In this document: positions 6,086-8,803 of the stretch, piece by piece
How positions within the stretch are numbered: position 1 is the first letter of the stretch
How the letters are laid out: each line of letters begins with the position of its first letter
NCBI GenBank assembly: GCA_900766355.1
Contig: CAAFVD010000114.1
Location: 1-8,803, forward strand
DNA length: 8,803 bases
Reading direction: 5' to 3'
DNA from: Candidatus Gastranaerophilales bacterium
GTDB lineage: Bacteria; Cyanobacteriota; Vampirovibrionia; Gastranaerophilales; Gastranaerophilaceae
Made by a program: the position numbers and the translations under genes
Notes under the pieces: generated by a model
What the model was told of the DNA's origin: nothing
Databases searched by the model: none
The model's input: the letters and a program-made list of their open reading frames with translations, nothing else

Positions 6086-6168
6086 AATTGATTACCTCTT
6101 AAACATATTTTATTACTATGCTACCTTAATTGTTTCCATGTGATACAAATAATAAAAGTAATCAATTA
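6085..6168. promoter_or_regulatory. 11-bp inverted repeat around the xre start, candidate Xre operator
   Basis: TAATTGATTAC at 6085-6095 overlaps the first base of the xre start codon. Its exact reverse complement GTAATCAATTA lies at 6158-6168. The second arm also sits in a small palindrome (AGTAAT-CA-ATTACT, 6157-6170). Paired sites near the start of a Xre gene commonly serve autoregulation, but AT-rich matches of this size can occur by chance. Confidence 0.4.
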
Positions 6169-6264
6169 CTGTGCACCAGAGTATGTGGTGTTTCAAAACA
6201 AATTATTTAGATTTCCTTAGATACAATACAATCTGTCACAATCTTACATATAAATTTCCAGTAA

Positions 6265-6341
6265 ATTTACGACTAAAGTTAATATACTCGCACAAATACT
6301 GGTTTATCTATAAAAGTGTGGGTAAACCAATAGTCGTAAAT
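6265..6341 (-). repeat. Nested inverted repeats in the long leader of the xre-agrA-agrC operon
   Basis: Outer arms ATTTACGACTA (6265-6275) and TAGTCGTAAAT (6331-6341) are perfect 11-bp complements. Inside them TGGTTTA (6300-6306) pairs with TAAACCA (6323-6329). Two further 10-bp palindromes adjoin: GTAAATTTAC (6261-6270) and AATACGTATT (6339-6348). The whole lies in the predicted 5' leader of about 285 nt between the promoter at 6377-6436 and xre. It could be a folded RNA element or a set of protein sites. No known riboswitch is recognised and no T-run follows to make it a terminator. Confidence 0.6.
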
Positions 6342-6376
6342 ACGTATTAATAATAAAATCTCATCATATAATTTGG

Positions 6377-6436
6377 GTTATAACACATAAAAACAATCAA
6401 TACATCTATATGTAACTTTCCCGACTGTTCACGTAA
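6377..6436 (-). promoter_or_regulatory. Candidate LytTR (AgrA) site and promoter of xre-agrA-agrC
   Basis: On the minus strand TTACGTGAACAGTCG (6436-6422) is followed by 7 nt and TACA (6414-6411). The -10 TATAAC lies at 6382-6377 and is preceded by TG in the extended -10 position. Spacing from the motif to the -10 agrees within 1-3 bp with the two other sites. It predicts positive autoregulation of the regulator/sensor operon, with a start near 6370. The distance to the xre start codon is unusually long. Confidence 0.65.
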
Positions 6437-6663
6437 TTATTTTTTATTAATCACAAATAGAAATCCATAAACATTCCATTGGAATAATGTATGCACTTTT
6501 ATAATTCGAAATAATCTAAAAAAAAGAATTCATAGATTTATTTTTGCTATACACAACATGCCCTTGAAATTGCTATTTTATAAACTCACTACAACCGCAG
6601 AGCTGTCTCGTTCTTGACAAAAATACATTTTTTTAGTTCAAATATCAATCAAACAAAGAAATA
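6437..6663. other. AT-rich intergenic region with no recognised feature
   Basis: This lies between the outward-reading left promoter and the small ORF before the PadR gene. A TTGACA at about 6615-6620 has no matching -10 at a suitable distance. No RNA gene, open frame with a ribosome binding site, or strong repeat is seen. Confidence 0.5.
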
Positions 6664-6807
6664 ATGCTCTCTACACCGGAAAATAACGCACTTGATTTTC
6701 GGGAAAAGATACTCTGGCAGAATGTAAAACCTGCACTCTTGAGCCGGAATATCTATTTCCGTCATATACTACTATATATAAAGAAATCGAAACATCGTAT
6801 CCATTGA
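6664..6807 (+). CDS. Small ORF of unknown function, doubtful
   Basis: An ATG at 6664 opens 47 codons (starting MLSTPENNALDF, with EKILWQNVKPALLS in the middle and a basic end) to a TGA at 6805-6807. The first half has less biased composition and is more GC-rich than its surroundings, which hints at once-coding sequence. The ribosome binding site is poor (AAAGAAA), and the stop overlaps the -35 of the PadR promoter. I do not recognise the product. It could be a gene remnant or chance. Confidence 0.22.
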   Translation: MLSTPENNALDFREKILWQNVKPALLSRNIYFRHILLYIKKSKHRIH

Positions 6808-6852
6808 CATATATTACGTTTAATGATATAATTATTACAGTAAACGTAATAT
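6804..6852 (+). promoter_or_regulatory. Consensus sigma-A promoter with inverted-repeat operator of the PadR gene
   Basis: TTGACA at 6804-6809, a 17-bp spacer and TATAAT at 6827-6832 form a perfect vegetative promoter. A perfect 12-bp inverted repeat, ATATTACGTTTA (6811-6822) and TAAACGTAATAT (6841-6852), flanks the -10, with one arm in the spacer and one over the start region. A repressor bound there would exclude RNA polymerase. The obvious candidate is the PadR protein encoded just downstream, as PadR regulators usually control their own promoter. Confidence 0.85.
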
Positions 6853-6869
6853 CATAGGAGGTTTAATAA

Positions 6870-7190
6870 TTGAAAGATAACATAAAGGGCGGTGCACTTA
6901 CCGAAGTAACTTTTTTTATATTGATTGCGCTGTATACTCCGAAACATGGCTATGCCATTATGCAATTTATAAAAGACAAAACTAGTGGACGTTTGACATT
7001 AGGTGCTGGAACTTTATATGGAGCATTATCTTCTCTGCAACAAAAAGGATGGATTATTCCATATAACATTAGCAGAAAAAAAACATACATTATTACAGAT
7101 CTTGGAAAACAAATTGCACAGAATGAATTAAAAAGAATTAAAGAACTCACTCAAATTGCTAACGAAGTCATAGGAGGTATCAATGAATAA
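6870..7190 (+). CDS. PadR-family transcriptional regulator
   Basis: This 106-residue winged-helix regulator is of the short PadR type, which binds operator DNA as a dimer. Visible features are the N-terminal helix with FFILIALYTPKHGYAIMQFI (15-34, the usual HGYxI pattern), the recognition region LGAGTLYGALSSLQQKGWI (44-62), the wing RKKTYIITDLGK (69-80), and a C-terminal dimerisation helix. The start is TTG at 6870, supported by AGGAGG at 6856-6861 with 8 nt spacing; no ATG would retain the full domain. It overlaps the downstream DUF2812-like gene by 8 bp, a common pairing in Firmicutes in which the PadR protein represses the operon and the second gene is a membrane protein. An inverted repeat over its promoter suggests autorepression. 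Confidence 0.92.
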   Translation: MKDNIKGGALTEVTFFILIALYTPKHGYAIMQFIKDKTSGRLTLGAGTLYGALSSLQQKGWIIPYNISRKKTYIITDLGKQIAQNELKRIKELTQIANEVIGGINE

Positions 7191-7326
7191 AAAATTCTAT
7201 CGCTTTTATGGTGGTCTATTAAATTTACAAGAAAACTGGCTAAATAAAATGGCTAAAAAAGGATATCGTTTGATTAAAGTAGGAAAACTACAATACGAAT
7301 TCGACGGTGTGAATTTTTTTCTGTAA
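7183..7326 (+). pseudogene. DUF2812-like protein, truncated by the insertion sequence
   Basis: The ATG at 7183 overlaps the end of the PadR gene and has GGAGG just upstream (7173-7177). The 47-codon frame starts with a DUF2812-type N terminus: KKFYRFYGGLL, then ENWLNKMAKKGYRLIKVGKLQYEF (written here only as key points W19, G27, Y28, L30 and Y38). Full proteins of this family are much longer and carry membrane helices after this domain. Here about 40 codons are native. The last seven (DGVNFFL and the stop) lie within the left end of the IS256-family element. The gene is therefore disrupted, and its remainder should lie beyond the right end of the window. Confidence 0.7.
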
Positions 7327-7352
7327 ATTCAGATCTTCTATGATAATTGACG

Positions 7353-7383
7353 CGGCTTAACTTCAGATTCCTAGGTTAAGCCG
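7353..7383 (+). terminator. Hairpin near the IS left end, terminator-like on the + strand
   Basis: CGGCTTAAC (7353-7361) pairs perfectly with GTTAAGCCG (7375-7383) around a 13-nt loop. TTGTTTATTT follows on the + strand. Its placement would stop transcription entering the element from the PadR operon, a frequent self-protection feature of insertion sequences. Confidence 0.5.
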
Positions 7384-7423
7384 TTGTTTATTTAATAGCA
7401 AAAATACGCTGGTATGTCAAGAG

Positions 7424-7442
7424 CGCCCAAAAATTTTGGGCG
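7424..7442. repeat. Compact hairpin downstream of the transposase
   Basis: CGCCCAAAA (7424-7432) and TTTTGGGCG (7434-7442) are perfect complements around one base. It lies 32 bp past the transposase stop. On the minus strand it is followed by CTCTTG and not a T-run, so it may protect the 3' end of the message or terminate weakly. Confidence 0.5.
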
Positions 7443-7474
7443 TATATTTACTCTTGGCTATCCAGCTTTTATTA

Positions 7475-8719
7475 CTATATCTGCATTCTGTCCGGGTACA
7501 TGATTTCGAGTTCACCACGGACTTTGCCCCAATTACGGATTGACATTGTCCACTTTTTGGCTATTTCAAAAGTTCCCAGGTATAGTGCCTTCAGCAGTGC
7601 CTGTGAACTCGGGAATACGCTTCTCTGCTTGTTTAGCCTGCGATAGCATGAATTCAGTGATTCAATGGCATTTGTGGTATAAAACGCAGTACGGACCTCT
7701 TTGGAAAATTTAAAAATCGGAGAGATTGCATCCCAGTTATCATGCCAGCGGTTCATGGCGCTCGGATATTGTCCTGACCATTTTTCTGTAACGGTCTTTA
7801 ACTGTTTTCTGGCAGCATCTTCATCGGCTGCTGTATAGATTGTCTTTAAGTCTTTAGCAAAAACTTTCATATCTTTGTTCGCAACGTATTTAAGTGTATT
7901 TCGCACCATATGTACTATGCAACGCTGTTGCTCGGTTTTTGGAAATGCAGCTGAGATTGCTTCTTTGATTCCAGTCAATCCATCAGAGCAGAGAATGAGG
8001 ATATCCTGCACTCCACGATTTTTCAGGCTGTTCAATACAGACAGCCAGTATTTACTGCTTTCATTTTCTCCAACAACAATACTTAGAACTTCTTTCATGC
8101 CATCTCCATTGATGCCTAGGACAACATATGCTGCAAGTTTTCTAATTACTCCATCGTCACGGACAGAGAAATGCACCGCATCAATGAAAACGATAGGATA
8201 TACAGCAGATAAAGGCCGGTTTTGCCATTCCTCAATTCTTGGAAGCAGCTTGTCTGTTATATCAGATACCATTCCTTCACTTACTTCAAAACCATAAATA
8301 TCCTCTATAGTCTCTGAAATCTGTCGTGTGGTCATTCCCTTCGCATACATGGAAATGATCTTGTCATCAATCGAAGATATGTCTTTTTGACGCTTTGGAA
8401 GTACCTGAGGCTCAAATGAGCTCTGTCGATCCTGAGGGACATCGACCTCGAATTCACCATATTTACTACGAACAGTCTTTGGCTTTGTTCCATTACGATA
8501 GTTAGGTTCACCAGATCTTTCATAGCGATCATAGCCAAGATGATTATCCATTTCTGTTTCAAGCATATCTTGAATCGTTCCAGACAGAAGATCCTTTAAT
8601 GCCTCTTGGATATCGTCAGCGGACTGAATATCATACTCCTGAAGCAATCCTTGAATCAGATTTCTCTTTCCCTCAGTCATTGGTTTTGGTTTGTAAACTT
8701 GTTTTTTTCTGTTTGCCAT
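7475..8719 (-). CDS. IS256-family (mutator-type) transposase
   Basis: The 414-residue DDE transposase moves the surrounding element. Catalytic residues appear in their usual context: D180 in VFIDAVHFSVRDDG, D246 in LCSDGLTGI and E353 in TNAIESLN. The family signature RCIVHMVRN (C267, H270) lies between the second Asp and the Glu. The N-terminal part (1-160) carries the expected ETEMDNHLGY (55-63) and a helix-turn-helix-like TTRQISETIEDIYG (130-143). Length is normal and no frame break is seen, so it is probably active. The ATG at 8719 has AGGAGG (8734-8729) 9 nt upstream. A plausible weak promoter (TTAGAC, 15 bp, TATGAT) lies within the right end. The copy faces the disrupted DUF2812 gene. 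Confidence 0.97.
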   Translation of the reverse strand: MANRKKQVYKPKPMTEGKRNLIQGLLQEYDIQSADDIQEALKDLLSGTIQDMLETEMDNHLGYDRYERSGEPNYRNGTKPKTVRSKYGEFEVDVPQDRQSSFEPQVLPKRQKDISSIDDKIISMYAKGMTTRQISETIEDIYGFEVSEGMVSDITDKLLPRIEEWQNRPLSAVYPIVFIDAVHFSVRDDGVIRKLAAYVVLGINGDGMKEVLSIVVGENESSKYWLSVLNSLKNRGVQDILILCSDGLTGIKEAISAAFPKTEQQRCIVHMVRNTLKYVANKDMKVFAKDLKTIYTAADEDAARKQLKTVTEKWSGQYPSAMNRWHDNWDAISPIFKFSKEVRTAFYTTNAIESLNSCYRRLNKQRSVFPSSQALLKALYLGTFEIAKKWTMSIRNWGKVRGELEIMYPDRMQI

Positions 8720-8803
8720 AATAAAAGGCCTCCTATGATTTTAATATTTTATCATAGAAGACCAGTATATTGTCTAATTTACAGAAATTTTTTCACAGGC
8801 TCA

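Larger units (their letters stand above)
7303..8802 (-). mobile_element. IS256-family insertion sequence, apparently complete
   Basis: Terminal inverted repeats can be aligned. The left TGTGAATTTTTTTCTGTAAA (from 7308) and the reverse complement of the right end TGTGAAAAAATTTCTGTAAA (from 8797) agree at 18 of 22 positions through 7329/8776. Weaker agreement continues outward to GA at 7303 and 8802. Inside, a perfect 13-bp subterminal repeat, TCTTCTATGATAA, lies at 7334-7346 and (inverted) 8749-8761. The distance from the terminal repeat differs by 10 bp between ends (4 against 14). Total length, about 1.5 kb with one transposase, is typical. If the tips are 7303 and 8802, the left flank is ACGAATTC, and the single base left at 8803 (A) is compatible with, but no proof of, an 8-bp target duplication. 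Exact tips are uncertain by a few bases. Confidence 0.8.

Noticed and set aside
6615..6650. Promoter at the TTGACA near 6615
   Set aside because: No acceptable -10 at 16-19 bp downstream and no gene directly served.
7875..8297. 140-codon + strand frame opposite the transposase
   Set aside because: Antisense shadow of a clearly coding, conserved transposase; no ribosome binding site or family pattern.

Overview
The window looks like a low-GC Gram-positive chromosome, most likely a gut Clostridia/Lachnospiraceae relative. This rests on AT-rich spacers, strong AGGAGG ribosome binding sites, an IS256-family element and a clostridial-type Agr cassette. I cannot name a species. The exonuclease gene at the left is visibly richer in GC than the block from about 1,020 to 6,440, which fits an acquired accessory segment beside a housekeeping gene.

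Layout. Bases 1-250 hold a possible gene remnant and three copies of a short repeat at an exact 33-bp pitch. Then comes xth (exodeoxyribonuclease III, + strand). From 1,021 to 6,085 every gene lies on the minus strand. Read in the direction of transcription (right to left) the order is: a Xre-type DNA-binding protein, a LytTR response regulator (AgrA-like), a GHKL sensor kinase (AgrC-like), a degenerate receiver protein broken by an in-frame amber stop, an AgrD-like peptide precursor of 49 residues (previously too small to be called), the AgrB-like peptide processing protease, a Tn916-Orf7-like sigma factor with an abnormal C terminus, and an N-terminally truncated ABC-2 permease. To the right, on the + strand, lie a PadR regulator with a consensus promoter and operator and a DUF2812-like gene cut short by an IS256-family insertion sequence that fills the rest of the window.

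How it works together. The core is a complete peptide quorum-sensing circuit: AgrD precursor, AgrB protease, AgrC receptor and AgrA regulator. The gene order is not the staphylococcal agrBDCA: an xre gene leads the regulator/sensor operon, and agrD precedes agrB. Three intergenic regions carry the same gap-free minus-strand motif, TTACRTGAAYASYCG followed by 7 nt and TACA. It gives two TTACA half-sites 21 bp apart, and each is followed at a nearly constant distance by a -10-like hexamer without a good -35. This is what a LytTR activator site should look like. It predicts that the regulator turns on agrDB (feedback), the pseudo-receiver gene, and its own xre-agrA-agrC operon through a leader of about 285 nt with long inverted repeats.

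The flanks look eroded: a probable deletion scar between sigma factor and permease, a nonsense-mutated receiver, and an IS-truncated DUF2812 gene. The Agr core itself (D, B, C, A) looks intact.
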